From: Streptomyces sp. 11x1
Lineage (GTDB): Bacteria > Actinomycetota > Actinomycetes > Streptomycetales > Streptomycetaceae
Assembly (NCBI RefSeq): GCF_032598905.1
Contig: NZ_CP122458.1
Coordinates: 8,271,001-8,335,000 of the forward strand
DNA: 64,000 bases
Direction of reading: 5' to 3'
This document shows positions 25,688 to 34,535 of the stretch, one piece after another. Position numbers and translations under genes: made by a program. Each line of letters begins with the position of its first letter. The first letter of the stretch is position 1. The notes beneath the pieces were generated by a model. The model did no database searches. It had not been told where the DNA came from and was given only the letters and a program-made list of their open reading frames with translations.

Positions 25688-25732
25688 AGGTCAGCTTAGG
25701 TATACCTACAGGTCAGCTTAGGTGTACCTAAG
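25688..25732. promoter_or_regulatory. Tandem palindromic operators upstream of the suf operon
   Basis: A 21-bp unit (AGGTCAGCTTAGGTRTACCTA) occurs twice, at 25688-25708 and 25710-25730, with a 22-bp period. Each holds a palindrome: TAGGTATACCTA at 25697-25708 and CTTAGGT-GT-ACCTAAG at 25717-25732. The centre-to-centre distance of two helical turns suggests cooperative binding by a dimer. SufR, encoded 72 bp downstream, is the likely binder. The half-site resembles iron boxes (TTAGGT...ACCTAA) but the spacing is too short for a standard IdeR/DmdR site. Confidence 0.7.
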
Positions 25733-25803
25733 TGATGCACGGCACCGCCCGCCCGTCCGGACGCGGCTTGCCCAGCTCTGAGGAATTACGCAACAATGGC
25801 GTT

Positions 25804-26535
25804 GTGAAAAACGTCGGCGAGGCTCCGCAGGAGGAACTCGCGACCGGTGAGCGGTCCACCCGCAACCGGGTCGCGCGGTCCATCCTGTCCCACGGCCCGT
25901 CCACCGTGGCCGACCTCGCCGGGCGTCTGGGGCTGACCCAGGCGGCTGTCCGCCGACACCTCGACGCCCTGGTCTCCGACGACGTCGTGCAGCCCCGCGA
26001 ACAGCGTGTCTACGGCACGCGTACGCGCGGGCGCCCGGCCAAGGTGTTCGCCCTGACGGACTGCGGACGGGACGCCTTCGACCAGTCGTACGACAAGCTC
26101 GCCGCCGACGCGCTCCGCTGGATCGCCGACCAGGAGGGCGGGGAGCAGGCGGTCGCCGCTTTCGCCCGCGCCCGGGTCGCCGCCCAGGCCGGGGCCTACC
26201 GCAGGGCCGTCGAGGCCGCGGACCCCGATGAGAAGACCGAAGCCCTGGCCAAGGCCTTGAGCGCCGACGGGTACGCTGCTACGGCACGCAGTGCCCCCCA
26301 CCCCCACCAGGGTGAGCAGCTCTGCCAGCACCACTGCCCGGTGGCCCATGTGGCCGAGCAGTTCCCGCAGCTCTGCGAGGCCGAGACCGAGCTCTTCGCC
26401 GAATTGCTCGGTACACACGTCCAGCGGCTGGCCACCATCGCGCACGGCGACGGCGTCTGCACGACGTTCATCCCCAGAATTTCCAAGACAGCCACCAACG
26501 CATCCGCAAGCACGGCCGGGAGGAACCCCGCATGA
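25804..26535 (+). CDS. sufR: SufR iron-sulfur-responsive transcriptional regulator
   Basis: 243 residues. An N-terminal winged helix ([31 protein letters not shown], then the wing [12 protein letters not shown]) is followed by a C-terminal domain with a cysteine set ([23 protein letters not shown]) of the type that holds an Fe-S cluster in SufR. It represses the suf operon when cluster supply is sufficient. The GTG at 25804 (VKNVGEA) is chosen. An upstream ATG at 25732 lies inside the operator and would add residues with no similarity. It overlaps sufB by ATGA, so regulator and operon are autoregulated together. Confidence 0.9.
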   Translation: MKNVGEAPQEELATGERSTRNRVARSILSHGPSTVADLAGRLGLTQAAVRRHLDALVSDDVVQPREQRVYGTRTRGRPAKVFALTDCGRDAFDQSYDKLAADALRWIADQEGGEQAVAAFARARVAAQAGAYRRAVEAADPDEKTEALAKALSADGYAATARSAPHPHQGEQLCQHHCPVAHVAEQFPQLCEAETELFAELLGTHVQRLATIAHGDGVCTTFIPRISKTATNASASTAGRNPA

Positions 26536-27956
26536 CTCTCCCCATCGAGGAGACAGCCCACCCCGAGCTCGAGGGCCTGGGTAAGTACGAATACGGCTGG
26601 GCGGACTCCGACGAGGCCGGTGCCTCTGCCAAGCGTGGCATCAACGAGGACGTCGTCCGGGACATCTCCGCCAAGAAGAACGAGCCGGAGTGGATGACCA
26701 AGCTCCGCCTCAAGGGCCTGCGCCTGTTCGAGAAGAAGCCCATGCCGAACTGGGGCTCGGACCTGTCGGGCATCGACTTCGACAACATCAAGTACTTCGT
26801 GCGCTCCACGGAGAAGCAGGCGGAGTCCTGGGAGGACCTGCCCGAGGACATCAAGAACACGTACGACAAGCTCGGCATCCCCGAGGCGGAGAAGCAGCGC
26901 CTCGTCGCCGGTGTCGCGGCCCAGTACGAGTCCGAGGTCGTCTACCACCAGATCCGCGAGGACCTGGAGGAGCAGGGCGTCATCTTCCTCGACACCGACA
27001 CCGCCCTGAAGGAGCACCCCGAGCTCTTCAAGGAGTACTTCGGCACCGTCATCCCGGTCGGCGACAACAAGTTCGCGTCGCTGAACACCGCGGTGTGGTC
27101 CGGCGGCTCCTTCATCTACGTGCCGAAGGGCGTGCACGTGGAGATCCCGCTCCAGGCCTACTTCCGTATCAACACGGAGAACATGGGCCAGTTCGAGCGG
27201 ACGCTGATCATCGTCGACGAGGACGCCTACGTCCACTACGTCGAGGGTTGCACGGCCCCGATCTACAAGTCGGACTCCCTGCACTCCGCGGTCGTCGAGA
27301 TCATCGTGAAGAAGGGCGCCCGCTGCCGCTACACGACCATCCAGAACTGGTCGAACAACGTCTACAACCTGGTCACCAAGCGCGCCGTGGCGTACGAGGG
27401 CGCGACCATGGAGTGGATCGACGGCAACATCGGCTCCAAGGTCACCATGAAGTACCCGGCCGTCTACCTGATGGGCGAGCACGCCAAGGGCGAGACGCTC
27501 TCCATCGCCTTCGCGGGCGAGGGCCAGCACCAGGACGCCGGCTCCAAGATGGTCCACATGGCGCCGAACACCTCCTCCAACATCGTCTCGAAGTCGGTGG
27601 CGCGCGGCGGCGGCCGTACGTCCTACCGCGGTCTCGTCGAGATCGGTGAGGGCGCCGCCGGATCCAAGTCGAACGTGCTGTGCGACGCGCTGCTCGTCGA
27701 CACCATCTCCCGCTCGGACACGTACCCGTACGTCGACGTCCGTGAGGACGACGTGTCCATGGGCCACGAGGCGACCGTCTCCAAGGTCTCCGAGGACCAG
27801 CTCTTCTATCTGATGAGCCGTGGCCTCAGCGAGTTCGAGGCGATGGCCATGATCGTGCGCGGCTTCGTCGAGCCGATCGCGAAGGAGCTGCCGATGGAGT
27901 ACGCGCTGGAGCTCAACCGGCTGATCGAGCTGCAGATGGAAGGCGCGGTCGGCTAA
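26532..27956 (+). CDS. sufB: Fe-S cluster assembly protein SufB
   Basis: 474 residues, full length. [26 protein letters not shown], the parallel beta-helix core with [20 protein letters not shown], the [15 protein letters not shown] region, and [21 protein letters not shown] with its conserved Cys/Ser/Asp are all present, as is the C-terminal [24 protein letters not shown] helix. SufB is the scaffold on which the cluster is assembled in the SufBCD complex. It is the first structural gene and overlaps sufR. Confidence 0.96.
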   Translation: MTLPIEETAHPELEGLGKYEYGWADSDEAGASAKRGINEDVVRDISAKKNEPEWMTKLRLKGLRLFEKKPMPNWGSDLSGIDFDNIKYFVRSTEKQAESWEDLPEDIKNTYDKLGIPEAEKQRLVAGVAAQYESEVVYHQIREDLEEQGVIFLDTDTALKEHPELFKEYFGTVIPVGDNKFASLNTAVWSGGSFIYVPKGVHVEIPLQAYFRINTENMGQFERTLIIVDEDAYVHYVEGCTAPIYKSDSLHSAVVEIIVKKGARCRYTTIQNWSNNVYNLVTKRAVAYEGATMEWIDGNIGSKVTMKYPAVYLMGEHAKGETLSIAFAGEGQHQDAGSKMVHMAPNTSSNIVSKSVARGGGRTSYRGLVEIGEGAAGSKSNVLCDALLVDTISRSDTYPYVDVREDDVSMGHEATVSKVSEDQLFYLMSRGLSEFEAMAMIVRGFVEPIAKELPMEYALELNRLIELQMEGAVG

Positions 27957-28044
27957 GCACCGCCCTCCGGTCCAGCAGCAGGCGGCCCGCCTCTCCGGGG
28001 CGGGCCGAAGATCGAAAACGTAGGAAGAGAGCAGACCGACAGCC

Positions 28045-29238
28045 ATGGCTGAGGCTCAGAACATTCCGGTGGGCTCCACCACCGCCGGCTCGATCGCGGT
28101 GGCCGCCGAGTCGACCGTCGCCACGCGCATGAGCGCGCCCCCGTCCTTCGACGTGACGGACTTCCCCGTGCCGCACGGCCGCGAGGAGGAGTGGCGGTTC
28201 ACCCCGCTGGAGCGCCTGCGCGGGCTGCACGACGGCACCGCCGTCGCCACCGGAGACGGCCTGAAGGTCGACGTCCAGGCCCCCGAGGGCGTCACCGTCG
28301 AGGCCGTCGGCCGCGACGACGCCCGCCTCGGCAGGGCCGGCACCCCGGCGGACCGCGTCGCCGCCCAGGCCTACTCGGCGTTCGAGAAGGCCGGCGTCAT
28401 CACCGTCCCCAAGGAGACGGTCCTCGCCGAGCCGATCCGGATCGCCGTGCACGGCGAGGGCGGCACCGCCTTCGCCCACCAGGTGATCGAGCTGGGTGCC
28501 TTCGCCGAGGCCGTCGTCGTCATCGACCACACCGGTGACGCGGTGCTCGCCGCCAACGTCGACTACGTCCTGGGCGACGGCGCCAAGCTGACCGTCGTCT
28601 CGGTGCAGGACTGGGACGACAAGGCCGTGCACGTCGCCCAGCACAACGCCCTCATCGGCCGGGACGCGAGCTTCAAGTCCGTCGTGGTGACCTTCGGCGG
28701 CGACGTCGTCCGTCTCCACCCCCGGGTCGCCTACGCGGGCACCGGCGGCGAGGCCGAGCTGTTCGGGCTCTACTTCACCGACAAGGGGCAGCACCAGGAG
28801 CACCGCCTCCTGGTCGACCACAACACCCCGCACTGCAAGTCGAACGTGGTCTACAAGGGCGCGCTCCAGGGCGACGGCGCCCACGCGGTCTGGATCGGCG
28901 ACGTGCTGATCGAGGCCAAGGCCGAGGGCACCGACACCTACGAGATGAACCGGAACCTGGTCCTCACGGACGGCGCCCGGGTCGACTCCGTGCCCAACCT
29001 GGAGATCGAGACCGGCGAGATCGTCGGCGCCGGCCACGCCTCGGCGACCGGCCGCTTCGACGACGAGCAGCTCTTCTACCTGATGGCCCGAGGCATCCCG
29101 GCCGACGAGGCCCGCCGTCTCGTCGTCCGCGGCTTCTTCGCCGAACTGGTCCAGCAGATCGGTGTCGACGACATCCAGGAACGCCTCCTTGCGAAGATCG
29201 ACGAGGAGCTGGAGACCGTGTCTGGATCAGGCCGATGA
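28045..29238 (+). CDS. sufD: Fe-S cluster assembly protein SufD
   Basis: 397 residues, paralogue of SufB. The beta-helix core and the C-terminal block (TGEIVGAGHASATGRFDDEQLFYLMARGIPADEARRLVVRGFF, cited in part) identify it. It forms the SufBC2D complex and takes part in iron acquisition and cluster assembly. It follows sufB after 88 bp and its TGA overlaps the ATG of the Rieske gene. AGGAAGAG lies 17-24 bases upstream of the ATG. Confidence 0.95.
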   Translation: MAEAQNIPVGSTTAGSIAVAAESTVATRMSAPPSFDVTDFPVPHGREEEWRFTPLERLRGLHDGTAVATGDGLKVDVQAPEGVTVEAVGRDDARLGRAGTPADRVAAQAYSAFEKAGVITVPKETVLAEPIRIAVHGEGGTAFAHQVIELGAFAEAVVVIDHTGDAVLAANVDYVLGDGAKLTVVSVQDWDDKAVHVAQHNALIGRDASFKSVVVTFGGDVVRLHPRVAYAGTGGEAELFGLYFTDKGQHQEHRLLVDHNTPHCKSNVVYKGALQGDGAHAVWIGDVLIEAKAEGTDTYEMNRNLVLTDGARVDSVPNLEIETGEIVGAGHASATGRFDDEQLFYLMARGIPADEARRLVVRGFFAELVQQIGVDDIQERLLAKIDEELETVSGSGR

Positions 29239-29552
29239 CCTTCGTACGCGCTTGCGGACTGAGCGAGCTGGAGGAGGACACCCCGAAGCGGGTGGAACTC
29301 GACGGCACGCCGGTCTCGGTCGTACAGACCGAGGGGGAGGTGTTCGCCATCCATGACATCTGCTCCCACGCGAACGTCTCGCTCTCCGAGGGCGAGGTGG
29401 AGGACTGCCAGATCGAGTGCTGGCTGCACGGCTCCAGCTTCGACCTCCGCACCGGCAAGCCGTCCGGCCTTCCCGCGACGCGCCCTGTCCCCGTATACCC
29501 CGTAAAGATCGAAGGGGACGACGTGCTCGTCTCCCTCACCCAGGAGTCCTGA
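29235..29552 (+). CDS. Rieske-type [2Fe-2S] ferredoxin within the suf operon
   Basis: 105 residues forming a single Rieske domain: CSHANVSLSEGEV supplies Cys-x-His and CWLHGSSFDLRTGKP supplies Cys-x-x-His. The fold matches the small ferredoxin subunits of non-heme iron oxygenases, but no oxygenase gene is adjacent. Its conserved place between sufD and sufC in actinobacteria implies a role in electron delivery for cluster assembly. That role is inferred from position. Confidence 0.9.
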   Translation: MTFVRACGLSELEEDTPKRVELDGTPVSVVQTEGEVFAIHDICSHANVSLSEGEVEDCQIECWLHGSSFDLRTGKPSGLPATRPVPVYPVKIEGDDVLVSLTQES

Positions 29553-29559
29553 GGCACCC

Positions 29560-30324
29560 ATGGCAACGCTTGAAATCCGAGACCTGCACGTCACCGTCGA
29601 GGCCGACAACGCCACGAAGGAGATCCTCAAGGGCGTCGACCTCACCGTGAAGCAGGGCGAGACGCACGCCATCATGGGCCCCAACGGCTCCGGCAAGTCG
29701 ACCCTCGCCTACTCCCTCGCGGGTCACCCCAAGTACACGATCACCGGCGGCACCGTGCTGCTCGACGGCGAGGACGTCCTGGAGATGTCCGTCGACGAGC
29801 GCGCCCGCGCGGGCCTGTTCCTGGCGATGCAGTACCCGGTCGAGGTCCCGGGCGTGTCCGTGTCGAACTTCCTGCGGACCTCCGCCACCGCCATCCGCGG
29901 CGAGGCCCCCAAGCTGCGCACCTGGGTGAAGGAGGTCAAGGAGGCCATGCAGCGCCTCAACATGGACCCCGCCTTCGCCGAGCGCAACGTCAACGAGGGC
30001 TTCTCCGGCGGTGAGAAGAAGCGCCACGAGATCCTCCAGCTGGAGCTGCTCCGGCCGAAGGTCGCGATCCTCGACGAGACGGACTCCGGTCTGGACGTCG
30101 ACGCGCTCCGGGTCGTCTCCGAGGGCGTCAACCGCGTCCGCGAGACCGGCGAGGTCGGCACCCTGCTGATCACGCACTACACGCGCATCCTGCGCTACAT
30201 CAAGCCCGACCACGTGCATGTCTTCGCAGGCGGCAAGATCGTGGAGTCGGGCGGCCCCGAGCTCGCCGACAAGCTGGAGAACGAGGGCTACGAGGCATAC
30301 ACGAAGGGTGGCGCATCCGCGTGA
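29560..30324 (+). CDS. sufC: SUF system ATPase SufC
   Basis: 254 residues. Walker A GPNGSGKSTLAYSLAG, signature GFSGGEKKRHEILQLELL, Walker B VAILDETDSGLDVDALR and the switch ITHYTRILRYI are canonical for SufC (Glu-Thr-Asp-Ser-Gly-Leu-Asp rather than EPTxGLD). It binds SufB and SufD and couples ATP hydrolysis to assembly. GTGA overlap with sufS. Confidence 0.96.
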   Translation: MATLEIRDLHVTVEADNATKEILKGVDLTVKQGETHAIMGPNGSGKSTLAYSLAGHPKYTITGGTVLLDGEDVLEMSVDERARAGLFLAMQYPVEVPGVSVSNFLRTSATAIRGEAPKLRTWVKEVKEAMQRLNMDPAFAERNVNEGFSGGEKKRHEILQLELLRPKVAILDETDSGLDVDALRVVSEGVNRVRETGEVGTLLITHYTRILRYIKPDHVHVFAGGKIVESGGPELADKLENEGYEAYTKGGASA

Positions 30325-31577
30325 CACAGCTGCCGGGCCTCCTCGACACCGAGGCGATCCGCAAGGACTTCCCCATCCTGGACCGTCAGGTCCACGACGG
30401 CCGGAAGCTCGTGTACCTGGACAATGCGGCGACCTCGCAGAAGCCGCGCCAGGTGCTGGACGCCCTGAGCGAGTACTACGAGCGCTACAACGCCAACGTC
30501 CACCGCGGTGTGCATGTGCTCGCCGAGGAGGCCACGGCGCTGTACGAGGGCGCGCGGGACAAGGTCGCGTCCTTCATCAACGCGCCCAGCCGCGACGAGG
30601 TGATCTTCACCAAGAACGCCTCCGAGTCGCTGAACCTCGTGGCGAACATGCTGGGCTGGGCCGACGAGCCCTACCGCGTGGACTCCGAGACCGAGATCGT
30701 CATCACGGAGATGGAGCACCACTCCAACATCGTGCCGTGGCAGCTGCTCTCGCAGCGCACGGGCGCGAAGCTGAAGTGGTTCGGGCTGACCGACGACGGC
30801 CGGCTCGACCTCTCCAACATCGACGAGATCATCACCGAGAAGACGAAGATCGTCTCCTTCGTGCTGGTGTCCAACATCCTCGGCACCGTGAACCCCGTCG
30901 AGGCGATAGTGCGCCGGGCGCAGGAGGTCGGTGCCCTGGTCTGCATCGACGCCTCGCAGGCCGCGCCGCACATGCCGCTGGACGTGCAGGCGCTCCAGGC
31001 CGACTTCGTGGCCTTCACCGGCCACAAGATGTGCGGTCCGACGGGCATCGGCGTGCTCTGGGGCCGCCAGGAGCTCCTGGAGGACCTGCCCCCGTTCCTC
31101 GGCGGCGGCGAGATGATCGAGACGGTGTCGATGCACTCGTCGACGTACGCCCCCGCCCCGCACAAGTTCGAGGCGGGCACCCCGCCGATCGCGCAGGCGG
31201 TCGGCCTCGGTGCGGCGATCGACTATCTGAACTCCATCGGCATGGACAAGATCCTCGCCCATGAGCACGCGATCACCGAGTACGCGGTGAAGCGGCTGAC
31301 GGAGGTTCCGGACCTCAGGATCATCGGCCCCGCCACGGCCGAGGACCGGGGCGCGGCGATCTCCTTCACCCTCGGCGACATCCACCCGCACGACGTGGGC
31401 CAGGTGCTCGACGAGCAGGGCATCGCGGTCCGGGTCGGCCATCACTGCGCCCGCCCGGTCTGCCTGCGGTACGGAATTCCCGCGACCACCCGAGCGTCGT
31501 TCTATCTGTACTCCACGCCGGCCGAGATCGACGCCCTGGTCGACGGTCTGGAGCACGTACGGAACTTCTTCGGCTGA
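30321..31577 (+). CDS. sufS: Cysteine desulfurase SufS
   Basis: 418 residues, PLP-dependent group II desulfurase that provides persulfide sulfur from cysteine. The PLP lysine is in FVAFTGHKMCGPTGIGVLWG. The catalytic cysteine is in RVGHHCARPVCLRYGIP. NAATSQKPRQVLDALSEYY and ITEMEHHSNIVPWQLL mark the fold. The start is GTG 30321 overlapping sufC. It works with SufU encoded 17 bp downstream. Confidence 0.96.
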   Translation: MTQLPGLLDTEAIRKDFPILDRQVHDGRKLVYLDNAATSQKPRQVLDALSEYYERYNANVHRGVHVLAEEATALYEGARDKVASFINAPSRDEVIFTKNASESLNLVANMLGWADEPYRVDSETEIVITEMEHHSNIVPWQLLSQRTGAKLKWFGLTDDGRLDLSNIDEIITEKTKIVSFVLVSNILGTVNPVEAIVRRAQEVGALVCIDASQAAPHMPLDVQALQADFVAFTGHKMCGPTGIGVLWGRQELLEDLPPFLGGGEMIETVSMHSSTYAPAPHKFEAGTPPIAQAVGLGAAIDYLNSIGMDKILAHEHAITEYAVKRLTEVPDLRIIGPATAEDRGAAISFTLGDIHPHDVGQVLDEQGIAVRVGHHCARPVCLRYGIPATTRASFYLYSTPAEIDALVDGLEHVRNFFG

Positions 31578-31593
31578 GGGGACGAGCGATCGC

Positions 31594-32064
31594 ATGAAGC
31601 TGGACTCGATGTACCAGGAAGTCATCCTGGACCACTACAAGCACCCCCACGGGCGGGGCTTGCGGGACGGTGACGCCGAGGTACACCACGTGAACCCGAC
31701 GTGCGGCGACGAGATCACCCTGCGAGTGAAGTACGACGGCACGACCATCGAGGACGTGTCGTACGAGGGCCAGGGCTGTTCGATCAGCCAGGCCTCGGCC
31801 TCCGTGCTGAACGACCTCCTCGTCGGCAAGGACCTTGACGACGCGCGGAAGATCCAGGAGACCTTCCTGGAGCTGATGCAGTCCAAGGGGAAGATCGAGC
31901 CGGACGACGCGATGGAGGAGGTGCTGGAGGACGCGGTCGCGTTCGCCGGTGTCTCCAAGTACCCCGCCCGGGTCAAGTGCGCCCTCCTCAGCTGGATGGC
32001 GTGGAAGGACGCGACGGCCCAGGCGCTGGGCGCCGACGCCGACGTCGAAAGGAAGACGGCATGA
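31594..32064 (+). CDS. sufU: SufU zinc-dependent sulfurtransferase
   Basis: 156 residues with the three Zn/sulfur cysteines in HHVNPTCGDEITL, YEGQGCSISQASASVL and ARVKCALLSWMAW. SufU accepts persulfide from SufS and passes it to SufB. The VGKDLDDARKIQETFLELMQSK insertion between the second and third cysteines separates SufU from IscU. It overlaps the next gene by ATGA. Confidence 0.94.
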   Translation: MKLDSMYQEVILDHYKHPHGRGLRDGDAEVHHVNPTCGDEITLRVKYDGTTIEDVSYEGQGCSISQASASVLNDLLVGKDLDDARKIQETFLELMQSKGKIEPDDAMEEVLEDAVAFAGVSKYPARVKCALLSWMAWKDATAQALGADADVERKTA

Positions 32065-32393
32065 GCGAGACCCTGGAGATGAAGCCGGCCTCCGAGGAGG
32101 AGGTCCGCGAGGCCCTGTACGACGTCGTCGACCCCGAACTCGGCATCGACGTCGTCAACCTCGGCCTGATCTACGGCATCCACATCGACGACGCGAACAT
32201 CGCGACGATCGACATGACCCTGACCTCGGCGGCCTGTCCGCTGACGGACGTCATCGAGGACCAGGCCAAGTCCGCCACGGACGGCCTTGTCAACGAGCTG
32301 CGCATCAACTGGGTCTGGATGCCCCCGTGGGGCCCCGACAAGATCACCGACGACGGCCGTGAGCAGCTTCGGGCGCTCGGGTTCAACGTCTGA
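32061..32393 (+). CDS. sufT: SufT-like metal-sulfur cluster biosynthetic factor (MIP18/DUF59)
   Basis: 110 residues. EEVREALYDVVDPELGIDVVNLGLIYGI and DMTLTSAACPLTDVIEDQAKSA are the DUF59/MIP18 core, including the conserved Cys. It probably helps Fe-S maturation of target proteins. The ATG at 32061 overlaps the sufU stop. It is the last gene of the operon and is followed at once by a strong terminator. Confidence 0.9.
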   Translation: MSETLEMKPASEEEVREALYDVVDPELGIDVVNLGLIYGIHIDDANIATIDMTLTSAACPLTDVIEDQAKSATDGLVNELRINWVWMPPWGPDKITDDGREQLRALGFNV

Positions 32394-32398
32394 GACAT

Positions 32399-32445
32399 GA
32401 CATGGGTGTGGCCCCCGGCGAATCGCCGGGGGCCACACCCATGTC
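32399..32445. terminator. 22-bp perfect stem-loop ending the suf operon
   Basis: A 22-bp perfect inverted repeat (GACATGGGTGTGGCCCCCGG and onward, with an AAT loop at 32421-32423) begins 6 bases after the sufT stop. It separates suf from the convergent gene at 32464-33384 and can act in both directions. Confidence 0.9.
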
Positions 32446-32463
32446 CGCGGTGGTGTCCTCCGG

Positions 32464-33384
32464 TCAGGAGAAGCCCTTCACCAGGCTGAACGTGGCGTCC
32501 GCGTAGAAGTAGCCGCTGTTTTCGGCGCGTTCCAGGCGGAGCTGGAAGCTGCGGTGGCGGACGAAGTAGCCGGGGTAGTTCACCGACTCCAGCAGGATCG
32601 AACCCGAGTAGCCCGAGCGGGGGCAGAAGGTGGCGTCCTGCTGGAAGAGGCGGGAGCCGTCGTTGCCGGACGCGCGGAGCACGAAGTTCTGGTGGCGCAC
32701 ATAGCGGCCGTCGGCCATGCGGAACGAGTAGCAGGAGGAGTTCGCGAGGCCGGAGACGACCTTGAAGGAGGAGTCCTCCTTGGTCTCGCTGCCACTGCGG
32801 GAGCTCACCTGGTCCAGCTGGATCACACCGTCGCGCAGATGCCAGTAGCGGTCCGGGTAGTTGACGGACCGTACGGACTTGCGCGTGGTCGACCTGGACG
32901 GCGGCTTCTTCGTGGGCGCGGGCGCCTTCGACGGCTCGGTGGTCGGCTTCGCGCCGCCCTGCTGCTTGTCGTCGGACGCGTCGGAGCCCTTGGAGCCGTC
33001 GGCGCCCTTGTCCTTGCCCTCGCCGTTCTTCGCGTCGGCCTCGGAGCCCTGCGGCTCCGACAGACCGCTCTTGCCGTCCGGTGCCGAGGTCGCGGGGGGA
33101 GACGTGGGCGGCAGCGAGAGGGCGGGGAGCACCCGGTCGTCGGCGGCGGTGGTGCGTCCGTTCTTCTCCGACGAGTCGTCAGGTCCGCTGCCCTGGAGGG
33201 TGATCGCGGTGACACACGACGACACGACGGCGAGGGCCAGGGCGCCGGCCAGCCAGAGGCGGCGCGTGCCCGGTATTCGGGTGTCGTTCGGGGTGACACC
33301 CGTCTCCCAGACCTTCGCGGATCTGAGCACCGGAAGGCTGGGCGTGGTCTGGTCCGGATCAGTGCCGGGCTTTCTTGGCGGCAT
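32464..33384 (-). CDS. Membrane-anchored protein with C-terminal AbfB (CBM42-type) domain
   Basis: 306 residues: a cytoplasmic N terminus of about 45, one TM helix (LWLAGALALAVVSSCVTAITL), then a Ser/Pro/Lys-rich extracellular linker (about residues 75-170). It ends in an AbfB-like beta-trefoil domain with repeated VNYPDRYWHLRDG and VNYPGYFVRHRSFQLRL motifs and paired aromatic positions (ATFCPRSGYSG, ADATFSLVKGF). Such domains bind arabinofuranose side chains. No catalytic domain is present. ATG 33384 with AAGGA 7 bases upstream is chosen over TTG 33408. A LacI-type half-palindrome lies upstream at 33546-33559. Confidence 0.8.
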   Translation of the reverse strand: MPPRKPGTDPDQTTPSLPVLRSAKVWETGVTPNDTRIPGTRRLWLAGALALAVVSSCVTAITLQGSGPDDSSEKNGRTTAADDRVLPALSLPPTSPPATSAPDGKSGLSEPQGSEADAKNGEGKDKGADGSKGSDASDDKQQGGAKPTTEPSKAPAPTKKPPSRSTTRKSVRSVNYPDRYWHLRDGVIQLDQVSSRSGSETKEDSSFKVVSGLANSSCYSFRMADGRYVRHQNFVLRASGNDGSRLFQQDATFCPRSGYSGSILLESVNYPGYFVRHRSFQLRLERAENSGYFYADATFSLVKGFS

Positions 33385-33545
33385 GCGCGGTTCCTTCGGC
33401 GTCGCCAAGGCGGACGCGAATCGTCATGCGGATCAGGGAGGGTGGTACGTGTCACCCGTGTGTGCAAACCCTGGCGGTCGTCACACAATCGGGAGATTGA
33501 CCGTTGAAACAGTAGTGGACCAAGGGGTGTGCGGGGAGCCCTTTC

Positions 33546-33559
33546 CGAGAGCGCTTCCA
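33546..33559 (-). promoter_or_regulatory. Possible LacI-family operator upstream of the AbfB-domain gene
   Basis: Read on the minus strand the site is TGGAAGCGCTCTCG, which matches 11 of 14 positions of the CebR-type operator TGGGAGCGCTCCCA. It lies about 160 bp upstream of the AbfB-domain gene, where carbohydrate-responsive control would make sense. Only the central AGCGCT is palindromic, so this is tentative. Confidence 0.3.
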
Positions 33560-33638
33560 TAACGGAACGGCCCCGAATCCAGGGCCTCTTGGGCTTCCGT
33601 GGCGGTCAATTCCACCCATAAGCGCGCCTGTGCCGCGC

Positions 33639-33680
33639 GATGTGTACAGGCGTACGCATCATGTGTACGATCGTACACAT
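33639..33680 (+). promoter_or_regulatory. Leaderless promoter with two tandem TetR-type operators
   Basis: Two related palindromes lie 21 bp apart: O1 GATGTGTAC-AGGC-GTACGCATC (33639-33660, one mismatch) and O2 ATGTGTAC-GATC-GTACACAT (33661-33680, perfect). A promoter TGTACA (33643-33648), 17 bp, TACGAT (33666-33671) lies across both. Seven bases after the -10 is the A of the ATG at 33679, so the transcript probably has no leader. The regulator is most likely the TetR protein encoded at 33999. Confidence 0.75.
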
Positions 33681-33999
33681 GGGATATCTGTTGCTCGCCG
33701 CGGCCATAGCCGCCGAAGTGGCCGCCACCACCGCCATGAAGTACAGCGAGGGCTTCAGCAAGCTGTGGCCCTCCCTGGTGACCGGGGTGGGGTACCTCAT
33801 CTCCTTCGTCCTGCTCGCCCAGGCGCTGAAGTCGATGTCGATCGGCACCGCCTACGCGATCTGGTCCGGCGTGGGCACCGCGACGGTCGCCGCCCTCGGA
33901 CTGGTGCTCTTCGGGGAGGCGTTGAGCTTCGCCAAGGTCGCCGGGATCGTGCTGATCATCGCGGGGGTCGTGGTGCTGAACCTGGGAGGCGCCCACTGA
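33679..33999 (+). CDS. Small multidrug resistance (SMR) family efflux protein
   Basis: 106 residues and four TM helices. MGYLLLAAAIAAEVAATTAMKYSEGFSKLWPS carries the essential membrane glutamate (E14 of EmrE-type pumps), and the signature GTAYAIWSGVGTATVAALG follows. It should exchange protons for cationic drugs across the membrane as a homodimer or heterodimer. No Shine-Dalgarno is present, and the upstream ATG at 33640 would add 13 residues that no SMR protein has, so a leaderless start at 33679 is inferred. Its stop overlaps the TetR ATG by one base (TGATG). Confidence 0.9.
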   Translation: MGYLLLAAAIAAEVAATTAMKYSEGFSKLWPSLVTGVGYLISFVLLAQALKSMSIGTAYAIWSGVGTATVAALGLVLFGEALSFAKVAGIVLIIAGVVVLNLGGAH

Positions 34000-34535
34000 T
34001 GGCCCGGCGCTACGACCCCGAGCGGCGGCAGCGGATCATCGACGCGGCGATCCGCGTCGTGGGGGAGAAGGGCATCGCCGGGCTGAGCCACCGCACCGTG
34101 GCCGCCGAGGCGGACGTCCCGCTCGGTTCGACGACGTACCACTTCAAGACCCTCGACGACCTCATGGTCGCCGCGCTGCGACAGGCCAACGAGCGGTACG
34201 CGAAGGCCGTCGTCGCCCGTGAGGCCCTGCGGGACCCCGGCACCGATCTCGCCGCCGAACTGGCCGCGCTGGGCGGCGAATGGTTCGCCGGCGACCGTAC
34301 GGGCCTGGAGGTGGAGTACGAGCTCTACCTCGCCGCCCTGCGCCGCCCCGCCCTCCGGCCCGTCGCCGACGAGTGGGGCCGGGGCTTCGCCGAGTGCCTC
34401 GCCGAGCGCACCGACCCGGTCACCGCGCGGACCCTCGTCGCCCTCGTCGACGGCATCTGCCTCCAGGTCCTGCTGACCGGGGCGCCGTACGACGAGGAGT
34501 ACGCGCGGGAGGCGCTGGCACGGGTGATTCCCTGA
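33999..34535 (+). CDS. TetR-family transcriptional regulator
   Basis: 178 residues. The N-terminal helix-turn-helix (RQRIIDAAIRVVGEKGIAGLSHRTVAAEADVPLGSTTYHFKTLDDLM, cited in part) is classic TetR with the Y-x-F recognition end. The C-terminal ligand domain is helical (LEVEYELYLAALRRPALRP). It is co-transcribed with the SMR pump. It probably represses that operon through the two operators at 33639-33680 and is relieved by pump substrates. A GGGAGG lies 11 bases upstream of the ATG. Confidence 0.9.
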   Translation: MARRYDPERRQRIIDAAIRVVGEKGIAGLSHRTVAAEADVPLGSTTYHFKTLDDLMVAALRQANERYAKAVVAREALRDPGTDLAAELAALGGEWFAGDRTGLEVEYELYLAALRRPALRPVADEWGRGFAECLAERTDPVTARTLVALVDGICLQVLLTGAPYDEEYAREALARVIP

